Part shown: positions 1 through 6,762 of the stretch, piece by piece | Layout of the letters: the number at the start of each line of letters is the position of its first letter | Numbering within the stretch: the first letter of the stretch is position 1 | Assembly (NCBI GenBank): GCA_019683665.1 | Contig: JADGIB010000105.1 | Location: 1-11,057 of the forward strand | Direction: 5' to 3' | DNA length: 11,057 nt | Source of the DNA: Solirubrobacteraceae bacterium | GTDB lineage: Bacteria; Actinomycetota; Thermoleophilia; Solirubrobacterales; Solirubrobacteraceae | Notes under the pieces: generated by a model | Seen by the model: only the letters and a program-made list of their open reading frames with translations | Databases searched by the model: none | Told to the model about the DNA's origin: nothing | Made by a program: the position numbers and the translations under genes

Positions 1-1549
1 CTCCTCCGCGACGACCGGCTCGGGCTCAGGCGCCGGAGCCGGCGGCTGCAGCTCCGCCGACGGGCCCGAAGCCGGCGGCGCCGGCGGCGGAGGCGGCGGG
101 ACGTCGGCGAACGAGAACGTCGTCAGCGACGAGCCGAGGCCGATCGTCAGGTCGGCGATGAACACCTCGATCCCGTCGAGCGACGACGAGGTGCCGGTGC
201 TGCCGATCGAGAGCTGGATGCCGTCCTGGTTGATGACCGCATCGCCCAGGACCGCCTGCAGGTCGGCCCAGCGGACCACGCCGTCGAAGTCGTTCGGGCA
301 GCTGAGCCCCTCGAGCGTGAACCCGCGGGTGCACCGCCACAGCGCGTCGGCCGCGAACGGCTCCCACGTCTGCCACTGCCCGAGCTCGATCGGCTTGCGG
401 GCGCGGTTCTTGTTGAGGTCGGGGTCGTAGACGAGCCCCGTGTAGTTGCCGGTGGTCGGCAGGGTGGGGTGGTTGACGCCGATCGTGATGTACGGCGCCT
501 GCTTGTAGCCGTTGTCCGGCGACTGGTAGCTGCGGTACGAGAGCCGCGTCAGCTCGCCGATCGTGCGGCCGGCCGCCGGGCGGTAGTAGAGGCCCTCCTT
601 GGCGCGGGGCTCGCCCGGGTCGAGCGTGGCGAGCTGCATCCGGTAGCTCCACGTCTCGTCCGGCCCGAGCACGATCCCGCGCTGGTTCGTGTCGTTGCCG
701 CCGATCACCGGCCCGGTGCCGTCGTCGGACACCGCCTCGAAGCCGAGCGCGCCGAGGTTCCCGGCGTGAACGGGCGTCGTCCCCGGCGTGGCCGGCTCGA
801 AGTCGTAGGTCGTCTCGACGCCGTCGACGCCGATCGTCGCCTCGTCGAGGTAGCCGGCGAAGTTCTGCCAGCCGGTGCCGCTGCGCTCGCCGACGACGAA
901 CGACAGGCCGCCCGGGAACGGCTGGCCGTTGCCCTCCTTGCCGGGCCGGTGATGACCGGGTCGTCCCAGCGGTCCAGCCACCAGTCGATCGGCTTGTAGC
1001 AGATGTTCCCGCCGTTGCAGACCCTGTCGTCGGCGTCGGTCGACCACCACTCGGCGTCCGCGGCGAGGGCGTCGTACGTCACCCACGTGTCCTTGGCCGG
1101 GTCGCCGGTCGTGTAGTACGGCTCGCAGACGAGGATCGTGTCCCAGTCGCCGTCGCCGTCGCGGTCGATCGGCAGGTTGATGCCGACGGTCAGCTCCTTG
1201 TTGGCCTTCGAGACGCTCGAGACCTGCGCGCGGTACGTGAGGGTCGTCAGGTCCTCGAGCTTCGTGCCCGCGAGGGACGGCAGCGAGACGTAGACCTTCC
1301 CGCTGCGCCCGATGTTGTCGGGCGTCAGGATCTCGGTGGGCCGGTTCGGCCCGGTGACGAGCTGCAGGCTGCCCGCGCCGGTCGCCCCGTCGGGACCGGG
1401 CAGGAACGCGTATCCCGACGTGTTGCGGGCCTCGAGCGTCCAGCCGCCGAGGGCGTCGGGCGTGATCGTCTCGGCGTCCGCCGTCGCGGCGGTCCCGCCG
1501 AGCGCCGCCGCGGCGAGGCGGAGGCGATGGTCTTCCGTGTCCGTAGCAA
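1..1549 (-). pseudogene. Exported two-domain protein, frameshifted and cut by the window edge
   Basis: The family is not recognised. The product is probably exported and extracellular. Read from a TTG at 1549 (GGGGAG 5 nt upstream), the start gives a basic n-region MLRTRK. One missing base near 1518-1530 then leads into a hydrophobic stretch LAAAALGGTAATADA, a typical signal-peptide end. The body reads cleanly to about 943, where one more base is missing. Beyond it another frame is open and protein-like down to position 1, giving about 517 residues in all. Restored residues 30-255 and 270-480 are two copies of one domain (TVGINLP versus TIGVNHP; YDALAADAEWW versus PFAADALWRC; both ending near ATIGVDG or DLTIGLG). 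Unit 1 holds an Asp-rich loop DRDGDGDWD. A Pro/Ala linker begins near residue 483 and runs off the window. Other starts are a GTG at 1637 or 1555. The frameshift near 943 is well supported; the one near the start depends on the chosen start. Whether these are real mutations or assembly errors cannot be told. Confidence 0.72.
939..948 (-). other. Frameshift site (about one base missing) in the exported protein gene
   Basis: On the minus strand the reading frame gives WDDPVITGP and then turns into an Arg/Ser/Ala-rich shadow that runs to a stop at 705. Moving by one base here restores GKEGNGQPFPGGLSFVVGE, and this frame stays open and protein-like to the window edge. Adding one C to the plus-strand run near 942 would join the frames as PVITGPGKEG. 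The site lies in a GC-rich context where both a sequencing slip and a true deletion are plausible. Confidence 0.75.
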
Positions 1550-1621
1550 AGCCACTCCCCAGTCGTGCTGCGGGTGAGATTCCTCCCTCACCATCGTGCG
1601 ACCTGAGGCGGCGAGTGTCGC

Positions 1622-1637
1622 TCGGACATCCGTCCAC
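1622..1637 (-). promoter_or_regulatory. Copy 1 of a 16-bp element shared by the two secreted-protein genes
   Basis: The minus strand reads GTGGACGGATGTCCGA here. The same 16 bases with one change (GTGGACGGATGTCTGA) lie upstream of the neighbouring beta-helix gene. I saw no other copy in the window. In this copy GGAC-GGAT-GTCC is an inverted repeat. A TGGAGC lies 18 nt upstream of ACGGAT, and the other copy has TTGAGC 17 nt upstream. That spacing would suit a -35/-10 pair of an alternative sigma factor, but this is speculation; an operator or the start of a structured leader is equally possible. It lies about 75 nt before the proposed start of the broken gene. Confidence 0.4.
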
Positions 1638-1702
1638 CTTCTCGCTTCTACGCTCCAGATCGGCTGCAGACGAGCCGATGTAATGAGGTTCGGCGCGACA
1701 CG

Positions 1703-1734
1703 CGGGGCCGGCGGGCGCGTGCCCGCCGGCCCCG
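1703..1734 (-). terminator. Strong GC hairpin, probable terminator of the beta-helix gene
   Basis: A perfect 14-bp inverted repeat (CGGGGCCGGCGGGC and its complement) encloses a 4-nt loop. It begins about 24 nt after the TGA of the beta-helix gene at 1758. No run of T follows on the minus strand, as is common for terminators in high-GC actinobacteria. It lies upstream of the broken minus-strand gene, so it should also separate the transcripts of the two secreted-protein genes. Confidence 0.72.
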
Positions 1735-1757
1735 GCGTTGCCACACACCGCGCGCCG

Positions 1758-3752
1758 TCAGCGCACGCGGATCGTCGAGCGGGTGCGAGCGCCCCTGCGC
1801 TCGCCGTCGCCGTTCACCCGCACCTCGACGCTCATCGTCGCCCCGCCGGCCCGGCGCAGCAGCCGCCGCTGCGCGGCGGTGAGCCGGAGCGCGACCGGCA
1901 CCGCCTCGCCCTGCGCCGCGCTGAAGCGCTGCACGGGCAGCTCGATGCGGGTGCCGTCGCGGAGCGTCAGCACGATCTTCACCGCGACCTGGCAGCGGCT
2001 CGCCGTGCAGCCGACGGCCAGGATCGGCGGGATCGGCCCGCGGCGCGGCACCGAGACGCGCCGCGTGTCGGGCCGGAACACCTGCGCCAACCCGCCCAGG
2101 CGGAACCCGGCCGGCCGGACGTCGCGGCCGAGCACCTCGCGGGCCTGCTCCTCGGCGCGCTCGGCCGGAGTCGCCGTGCTCGTCTCGCTGAACGGCTGCG
2201 GCTCGGGCGCCGGTGCCGGCGGCACCGGCGGCGGCGCCGGCTCGCTCGACGGCTCGGACGGCGGGGGCGCGGGCGCGAACACGTTCACGCCCGCCGTCGT
2301 CGTCTGGTGGTCGAGCGTGGCCGAGATCGCCGCGAACCCGACGCCCGCGCCGGTGAACGTCGCGCCGACCTGCCCGCCCGACGTCAGGCCGCCGGGCGAC
2401 GACAGCGCGCCGAACGTCGTCGCCAGCGCGATCTCCTGCTCGGGCAGGCCGCTCACCGGGCCGCCGGCCGAGTCGGTCGCGATCGAGGCCGTGACCGGCA
2501 GCGTCCCGCCGACGGGCACGCCGGCCGCGACGCTCAGCCCGAGCACGACCCACGGGTCGCTGACGACCGGCGTCGTGCCGTCCTCGACGATGACGGCGTC
2601 GCACCCGGGGGCGCCGCTCGCCGGGCCGGCGTTGCAGCCCCACCACGTGTCGGTCGCGTCGACCGGCGAGCCGGACGTGACGTAGCTGTAGAGGCCGCCG
2701 GCGGCGTTGTCGACGATCCGCGAGCCGCTGACCTTCGCGCCGACGACGTTGTCGCCGAACGCGACGCCGTGGCCGGCCGACTCCGCGTGGGCGCCGACCC
2801 GGTTGCCCGCGATCGTCATCCCCGACAGGGTCACGCCGGTCAGCGTCGCCGGGGTCGTGTCGTAGGACGGGGCGTCGTCGCGCCCCTTGATCGCCATGCC
2901 GGTCCCGACCGTGTCCGTGACCGCCGAGTCGACGAAGGCGAGGTTCGCGAACGGCCCGTACTTCACGTTGACGTCGACGCCGGCGACCGGGTACGTCGGC
3001 GACCCGCTCGGGCGGATCTCGGGGATCGTGCCGGTCCCGTCGACCTCGATGCCGGAGAAGACCGCGTCGCTGACCGCCTCGAGGTAGATGCCCTTCGTCG
3101 AGTTCGCGTTGAACGTCGTCGCGTCGACGTCGACGCCGTCGAACACGCTCGGCACGCCGACGTTCCCGCTGCGCGACGTGTACTGCGTGTAGAGCCCGTA
3201 GTCGTTGCGGTCGAAGTGGCTGTCCTCGATCACGAGGTTCGTCGTGTGACCCCAGAACCGCGCGCCGAAGTTGTTGCCCGTCGCGGTGACGCCCGAGATC
3301 GTCCAGCCGTCGGCGCTCGCGGTGTTGCGGACGTCGATCGCCCAGCGGGCGTTCGTGATCGTCAGGTCCTCGAGCGTGACGTCGTCGACGGCGCCGCTCG
3401 CCGCGGTGACGCCGTACGACGTGCCGGTCGCGGTCGTCCCCCGCACGGTCAGGCCGCGCAGGGTCGTCCCCGACGCCCCGGGCTCCAGCAGGAACGCGGT
3501 CGCGGCCTGGACGGCCGTCGCGTCGACGCCGGCGCCCTGGATCGTCAGCGGCTTCGTCACGGTCGCGCCGGGGTACGTGCCCTCGCCGACGGCGATCGTG
3601 TCGCCCGGCGCGGCCGCGTCGATCGCGGCCTGGATGGTCGTGAAGTCGCAGCCGGACGGGCAGACGGTCCGGGTCTCGGCTGCGGCCAGCGCGGGCAGGC
3701 CGGCGAGCGCCGTCAGCGCGGCGGCGAGCGTGATCGCGGTCCTGCGCACCAT
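1758..3752 (-). CDS. Secreted right-handed beta-helix protein with Ig-like and C-terminal modules
   Basis: A 664-residue exported protein. The ATG at 3752 has GGAG 6 nt upstream and gives a classic signal peptide, MVRRT then AITLAAALTALAGLPALAAA, cut probably before ETRTV. Residues 27-395 read as a right-handed beta-helix of the pectin-lyase/NosD type: CPSGCDFTTIQAAIDAAAPGDTI, GTYPGATVTKPLTIQG, then many short Asn/Gly-rich turns such as VRNTASADGWTISGV and IVDNAAGGLYSY, closing with DTWWGCNAGP...GCD (Cys373, Cys384). Residues 400-492 look like an Ig-like (Big) beta domain. Residues 493-520 are a Pro/Ser/Glu linker. Residues 521-664 form a C-terminal module with a Cys pair (GCTASRCQV) and LRLTAAQRRLLRRAG. 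No catalytic residues are evident, so the role could be surface binding, a polysaccharide-active protein or a structural one. The gene is transcribed away from the glycosyltransferase block. A longer form from a GTG at 3866 lacks a signal-like start and is less likely. Confidence 0.9.
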   Translation of the reverse strand: MVRRTAITLAAALTALAGLPALAAAETRTVCPSGCDFTTIQAAIDAAAPGDTIAVGEGTYPGATVTKPLTIQGAGVDATAVQAATAFLLEPGASGTTLRGLTVRGTTATGTSYGVTAASGAVDDVTLEDLTITNARWAIDVRNTASADGWTISGVTATGNNFGARFWGHTTNLVIEDSHFDRNDYGLYTQYTSRSGNVGVPSVFDGVDVDATTFNANSTKGIYLEAVSDAVFSGIEVDGTGTIPEIRPSGSPTYPVAGVDVNVKYGPFANLAFVDSAVTDTVGTGMAIKGRDDAPSYDTTPATLTGVTLSGMTIAGNRVGAHAESAGHGVAFGDNVVGAKVSGSRIVDNAAGGLYSYVTSGSPVDATDTWWGCNAGPASGAPGCDAVIVEDGTTPVVSDPWVVLGLSVAAGVPVGGTLPVTASIATDSAGGPVSGLPEQEIALATTFGALSSPGGLTSGGQVGATFTGAGVGFAAISATLDHQTTTAGVNVFAPAPPPSEPSSEPAPPPVPPAPAPEPQPFSETSTATPAERAEEQAREVLGRDVRPAGFRLGGLAQVFRPDTRRVSVPRRGPIPPILAVGCTASRCQVAVKIVLTLRDGTRIELPVQRFSAAQGEAVPVALRLTAAQRRLLRRAGGATMSVEVRVNGDGERRGARTRSTIRVR

Positions 3753-3794
3753 CGTGGGCTCCAATCCCGAGACGCGGTTCGGCGGGCACCCTCT

Positions 3795-3817
3795 CCTCTC
3801 CGGGCGCCGCCGGGAGG
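3795..3817 (-). promoter_or_regulatory. Hairpin in the leader of the beta-helix gene
   Basis: The arms CCTCTCCGG and CCGGGAGG pair over 8 bp with a single bulged base and a 6-nt loop. The structure sits between the shared 16-bp element and the ATG at 3752, within the likely 5' leader. In such GC-rich DNA an 8-bp bulged stem can occur by chance, so a regulatory role is unproven. Confidence 0.2.
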
Positions 3818-3850
3818 CGCTGACGGTCCCAACCGCCCGCGATCGGGCAA

Positions 3851-3866
3851 TCAGACATCCGTCCAC
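3851..3866 (-). promoter_or_regulatory. Copy 2 of the shared 16-bp element, upstream of the beta-helix gene
   Basis: The minus strand reads GTGGACGGATGTCTGA, identical at 15 of 16 bases to the element at 1622-1637. It lies about 100 nt before the ATG at 3752. If it marks the promoter, the beta-helix mRNA would carry a leader of roughly 90-100 nt. A TTGAGC lies 17 nt upstream of ACGGAT. The function is inferred only from repetition and position. Confidence 0.4.
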
Positions 3867-3889
3867 GATCTGGACGCGGGCTCAAGCCA

Positions 3890-3915
3890 CGGGCGGGCGG
3901 CCGGGCGCCCGCCCG
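3890..3915. repeat. 9-bp inverted repeat in the divergent intergenic region
   Basis: CGGGCGGGC (3890-3898) and GCCCGCCCG (3907-3915) are perfect inverted arms around an 8-nt spacer. The repeat lies between the beta-helix element (minus) and the -10-like box of the glycosyltransferase gene (plus), where an operator could act on both. It may equally be chance in GC-rich DNA. Confidence 0.35.
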
Positions 3916-3929
3916 CGGGCCGATCCGAC

Positions 3930-3935
3930 TACCGT
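3930..3935 (+). promoter_or_regulatory. TACCGT -10-like box of the double glycosyltransferase gene
   Basis: TACCGT fits the actinobacterial -10 pattern TAnnnT. Nine nt separate it from the GTG start at 3945, so transcription would begin at or within a few bases of the start codon. No Shine-Dalgarno sequence and no clear -35 are seen. It matches the TAGCGT boxes before three other genes here, which is the main support. Confidence 0.55.
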
Positions 3936-3944
3936 CGCTTCGCC

Positions 3945-5585
3945 GTGCCGTCGCCCACCGTCTCCGTCGCGATCCCCACCCGCCACCGCGCCGCGTACCT
4001 GCGCGTCGCGCTCGAGTCGGTGCTCCCGCAGGCCCGCGCGGAGGGCGCCGACGTGCTCGTCGTCGTCGACGGCCCGGACCCCGACAGCGAGCGCGTTGCC
4101 GCCGGGCTCGGCGCGCGCGTGGTCGTCCACGACGAGCCGCGCGGCCTGAACGCGGCGCGCAACACGGCGATCGCGAACACGACCGGGGAGCTGATCGCGT
4201 TCGTCGACGACGACGTCCGCGTCCACCCCGGCTGGCTCGCCGCGCTGCGCGACGCGGCCGCCCGCGAGCCGGACGTCGACTGCTTCACCGGGCCGATCGT
4301 CGCCCGCATCGAGGACCACCGCTTCCCGATGTGCGGCCGCGAGGGCCCGCCGGTGACGTTCCTCGACCTCGGCGACGCCGACGCCGACGCCCCGCACGCG
4401 TGGGGGGCGAACATGACGATCCGCCGCCGCGCGATCGACCGCGTCGGCCCGTTCGACGAGGCGCGGGAGCTGTACGGCGACGAGCAGGAGTGGCAGGACC
4501 GCCTGCGCGCCAGCGACCGCCCGCGGATCCGCTACGTCGCCGCCGCCGGCCTCGACCACCGCCGCGCCGGCGACGACGCGCGGCTGCGCTCGCTCATGCG
4601 GGCCGCCCGGGCGCGGGGGCGCGCGAGCCGCCGCTTCGACGTCCACCGGGGCACCGCCCCGTCGCTGGCCGCCGAGCTGCGCGTCCTCGCCGGCTGCCTG
4701 TGGCACGGGCCCCGCCGCCGCTGCCTCAACGGCCCGGTCATGGCCGCCCACAGCGTCGGGCGCCTGGAGGCGGCGCTGCGCCCGCAGCCCGACCCGAGCG
4801 CCCCCGACTTCCTGGCCGGCGCGTCCGGCACCGTCGGCGGGCGGCGCGGGACGCTGCGGCGCGCCGCCGACCGCGTCCTCGACGTCCTCGCGCTCCCCGC
4901 CCGCGCCCGCTTGGCCGCCGCCGCGCGGCGCACGCCGCGCCGCCGCGTCCTCGCCCTCGCCGTCGTCCGCGACGAGCACCGCGGGCGCTTCGCCCGCGTC
5001 GAGGCCGCGCTGCGCGCCTCCCGCCACGACGTCGAGCTGGCGACGACGGCGCCCGGCGGCCGCGGCAAGTTCGAGAACCTGAACGCGCTCCTGGCCGCGC
5101 ACCCGGCCGCCGGCCGCGACTGGCTGCTCGTCGTCGACGACGACGTCGAGCTGCCGCCCCGCTTCCTCGACGAGCTGATCGCCGCCGCCGAGCGCTTCGA
5201 CCTCGCGCTCGCCCAACCCGCCCACCGGCTGCACTCGCACGCCGCCTGGAGCGTCACGCGCCGCCGGCCGGCCGCGCTCGCCCGCCGGACGGCGTTCGTC
5301 GAGATCGGGCCGGTGACGCTCGTCGCCGCCCGCGCCTTCGGCGACCTGCTCCCGTTCCCGCCGCTGCGGATGGGCTGGGGGCTGGACGTCCACTGGGCCG
5401 CGCTCGCCCAGCAGCGCGGCTGGCGGCTCGGGGTCGTCGACGCCGTGCCCGTCCTCCACGCCGCCGCGCCCGCGGCCGCCGCCTACTCGCGCGCGCAGGC
5501 GATCGCCGAGGCGCGCGCGCTGCTGGCCGACCGCCCGTACCTCCCGCGCGACGCCGCGAACCGGACCCTGCGCACCTGGCGCTGA
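3945..5585 (+). CDS. Fused glycosyltransferase with two GT-A type domains
   Basis: A 546-residue cytoplasmic or membrane-associated enzyme, probably adding two sugars to a surface glycan precursor. Residues 5-205 are a family 2 (GT-A) domain: VSVAIPTRHRAAYLRVALESV, ADVLVVVDGPDPDS, RGLNAARNTAI, the metal-binding triad DDD 88-90 in IAFVDDDVRVHPGW, an acidic GDEQEWQDRL (178-187), and LDH at 203-205. Residues 210-330 are a basic, Ala-rich connector. Residues 334-546 form a second GT-A-like domain: LALAVVRDEH, GKFENLNALL, LLVVDDDVELPPRFLDELI (DDD 398-400), MGWGLDVHW and GVVDAVPVLH. The last two recall DUF707-like and GT2 C-terminal motifs, from memory. The frame is open far upstream, but the GTG at 3945 directly precedes the domain and follows a TACCGT box; upstream it crosses the beta-helix gene. 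The next gene begins 22 nt after the stop. Donor and acceptor sugars cannot be named. Confidence 0.9.
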   Translation: MPSPTVSVAIPTRHRAAYLRVALESVLPQARAEGADVLVVVDGPDPDSERVAAGLGARVVVHDEPRGLNAARNTAIANTTGELIAFVDDDVRVHPGWLAALRDAAAREPDVDCFTGPIVARIEDHRFPMCGREGPPVTFLDLGDADADAPHAWGANMTIRRRAIDRVGPFDEARELYGDEQEWQDRLRASDRPRIRYVAAAGLDHRRAGDDARLRSLMRAARARGRASRRFDVHRGTAPSLAAELRVLAGCLWHGPRRRCLNGPVMAAHSVGRLEAALRPQPDPSAPDFLAGASGTVGGRRGTLRRAADRVLDVLALPARARLAAAARRTPRRRVLALAVVRDEHRGRFARVEAALRASRHDVELATTAPGGRGKFENLNALLAAHPAAGRDWLLVVDDDVELPPRFLDELIAAAERFDLALAQPAHRLHSHAAWSVTRRRPAALARRTAFVEIGPVTLVAARAFGDLLPFPPLRMGWGLDVHWAALAQQRGWRLGVVDAVPVLHAAAPAAAAYSRAQAIAEARALLADRPYLPRDAANRTLRTWR

Positions 5586-5594
5586 GCCGACCGG

Positions 5595-5600
5595 TAGCGT
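5595..5600 (+). promoter_or_regulatory. TAGCGT -10-like box before the first GT4 gene
   Basis: TAGCGT lies 7 nt before the GTG at 5608, the spacing expected if transcription starts at the G of the start codon (leaderless mRNA). The box falls in the 22-nt gap after the double glycosyltransferase gene. It overlaps the alternative GTG at 5599, which argues against that start. The same box and spacing occur before the methyltransferase gene. Confidence 0.6.
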
Positions 5601-5607
5601 GGCCGGG

Positions 5608-6759
5608 GTGAAGGTCCTGGTCGTCGCCGAGTTCTACCCGTCGCAGCGCGACCCCGTCCTCGGCATCTGGGCCCACCGCCAGGCGCTCGCCGCCCGCGAC
5701 GCGGGCGCCGAGGTCGAGGTCGCCGTCCTGCACCGGCTCGTGCCGCCGCGCGCGTCGGTCCGCTCCCGGCAGGCCGCGCGCGAGCTCGCCGCGCGCGTGC
5801 GCGAGCCGCTCGTGCAGGAGCGCGACGGGCTGCGCGTCACCTACGTGCCGTTCGCGTCCCCGCCGCGCGAGCGCGCCTACGCCCGCTGGGGCGCGTGGGC
5901 GGCGCCGCCGCTGGCCGTCGCGCTGCGGGCGATCCGCCGCCGCTTCCCGTTCGAGCTCGTCCACGCCCACAACGGCGTGCCGGCCGGCGACGCGGTCCGC
6001 CGCGCCCGCCCCGGCGTCCCGGTCGTCCTCTCCGTCCACGGCCCCGACGTCCTCTACGTGCCCGAGCGCGTGCCCGGCGGCGACGCCGCGGTCGCCGCCG
6101 CCTTCGCCGGCGCGCGGCTGACGCTGGCGAACTCGAAGGGGATCGCCGCGCTCGCCCGCCGCCGCGGCGCCCCCGACGTGCGCGTCGTCCACCTCGGGAC
6201 CGACCTGCCCGAGGAGACGACGAAGCGGCGCGAGACGCTCGTCACCGTCGCCCACCTCATCGAGCGCAAGCGCCACGCCGACGTCATCCGCGCGCTGTGG
6301 CTGCTGCGCGACAGCCACCCGAACCTCCGCTACCTCGTCATCGGCGACGGCCCCGAGCGCGGGCGGCTGGAGCGGCTCGCGGCCGACCTCGGCGTGAACG
6401 TCGAGTTCACCGGCCAGCTCGAGCACGGCGAGGCGCTCGCCGCCGCCCGCCGCTGCTCGCTGTTCGTCATGCCAAGCGTCGACGAGGCGTTCGGGGTCGC
6501 CTACGTCGAGGCGATGGCGGCGGGCGTGCCCGCGATCGGGGCGCGCGGCGAGCCCGGCCCCGAGGAGATCGGCGACGGCCTCGTCCTCGTCCCGCCCGGC
6601 GACCCGGAGCGGCTCGCCGCCCAGATCGCCGAGCTCATCGACGAGCCGCGCTACCTCCACGACCTCGGCCACCAGGCGCGCGACACCGTCGCCCGGCACT
6701 TCACGTGGGAGCGCTGCGGAGCGGCTACGGTCGCCGCCTACGCCGACGCCCTGCGCTGA
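5608..6759 (+). CDS. Glycosyltransferase family 4 (GT-B fold)
   Basis: A 383-residue retaining glycosyltransferase expected to transfer a sugar from a nucleotide-sugar to a lipid-linked glycan on the cytoplasmic side of the membrane. The N-terminal Rossmann domain begins MKVLVVAEFYPSQRDPVLG, with HAHNGVPAGDA (119-129) and LSVHGPD (141-147). The C-terminal domain has VTVAHLIERKRHADVIRAL, VIGDGPERGRLE and the EX7E motif, E293 to E301 in DEAFGVAYVEAMAAGVP, which binds the donor. Length and layout are normal for GT4. The GTG at 5608 is chosen because it starts the first beta strand and lies 7 nt after a TAGCGT box. A GTG at 5599 would add three residues. The next glycosyltransferase gene starts 3 nt after the stop, so the two are co-transcribed. 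The sugar specificity is unknown. Confidence 0.93.
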   Translation: MKVLVVAEFYPSQRDPVLGIWAHRQALAARDAGAEVEVAVLHRLVPPRASVRSRQAARELAARVREPLVQERDGLRVTYVPFASPPRERAYARWGAWAAPPLAVALRAIRRRFPFELVHAHNGVPAGDAVRRARPGVPVVLSVHGPDVLYVPERVPGGDAAVAAAFAGARLTLANSKGIAALARRRGAPDVRVVHLGTDLPEETTKRRETLVTVAHLIERKRHADVIRALWLLRDSHPNLRYLVIGDGPERGRLERLAADLGVNVEFTGQLEHGEALAAARRCSLFVMPSVDEAFGVAYVEAMAAGVPAIGARGEPGPEEIGDGLVLVPPGDPERLAAQIAELIDEPRYLHDLGHQARDTVARHFTWERCGAATVAAYADALR

Positions 6760-6762
6760 CCC

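Noticed and set aside
26..652. Minus-strand 208-residue ORF in another frame
   Set aside because: Arg/Pro/Ala-rich shadow. The frame one base over, open to position 1, reads as the real second domain of the exported protein.
1637..1637. GTG at 1637 as start of the broken exported-protein gene (would avoid the frameshift near 1520)
   Set aside because: It would start inside the shared 16-bp element and give about 45 polar residues before a short hydrophobic stretch. The TTG at 1549, with a one-base repair, gives a normal signal peptide. Kept as an alternative.
1758..3750. CRISPR-like or tandem DNA repeats within the beta-helix gene
   Set aside because: The GC-rich, Gly/Thr/Val-rich codons look repetitive, but there are no constant repeats with spacers; the periodicity is that of beta-helix rungs.
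3866..3866. GTG at 3866 as start of the beta-helix gene
   Set aside because: It adds 38 basic, non-hydrophobic residues before a complete signal peptide and lies inside the shared element. The ATG at 3752 has GGAG at good spacing.
1648..3885. Minus-strand 745-residue ORF overlapping the beta-helix gene
   Set aside because: Composed mostly of Arg, Gly, Asp and Pro with no domain-like pattern. The frame with the signal peptide and WWGCN motif is the real one.
1596..3944. Upstream extension of the plus-strand glycosyltransferase ORF
   Set aside because: The frame is open by chance in GC-rich DNA, is antisense to the beta-helix gene and reads as Arg/Asp-rich repeats. The real protein starts at 3945.
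4331..5611. Plus-strand 426-residue ORF within the double glycosyltransferase gene
   Set aside because: Almost entirely Arg, Pro and Ala; out of frame with the GT-A domains.
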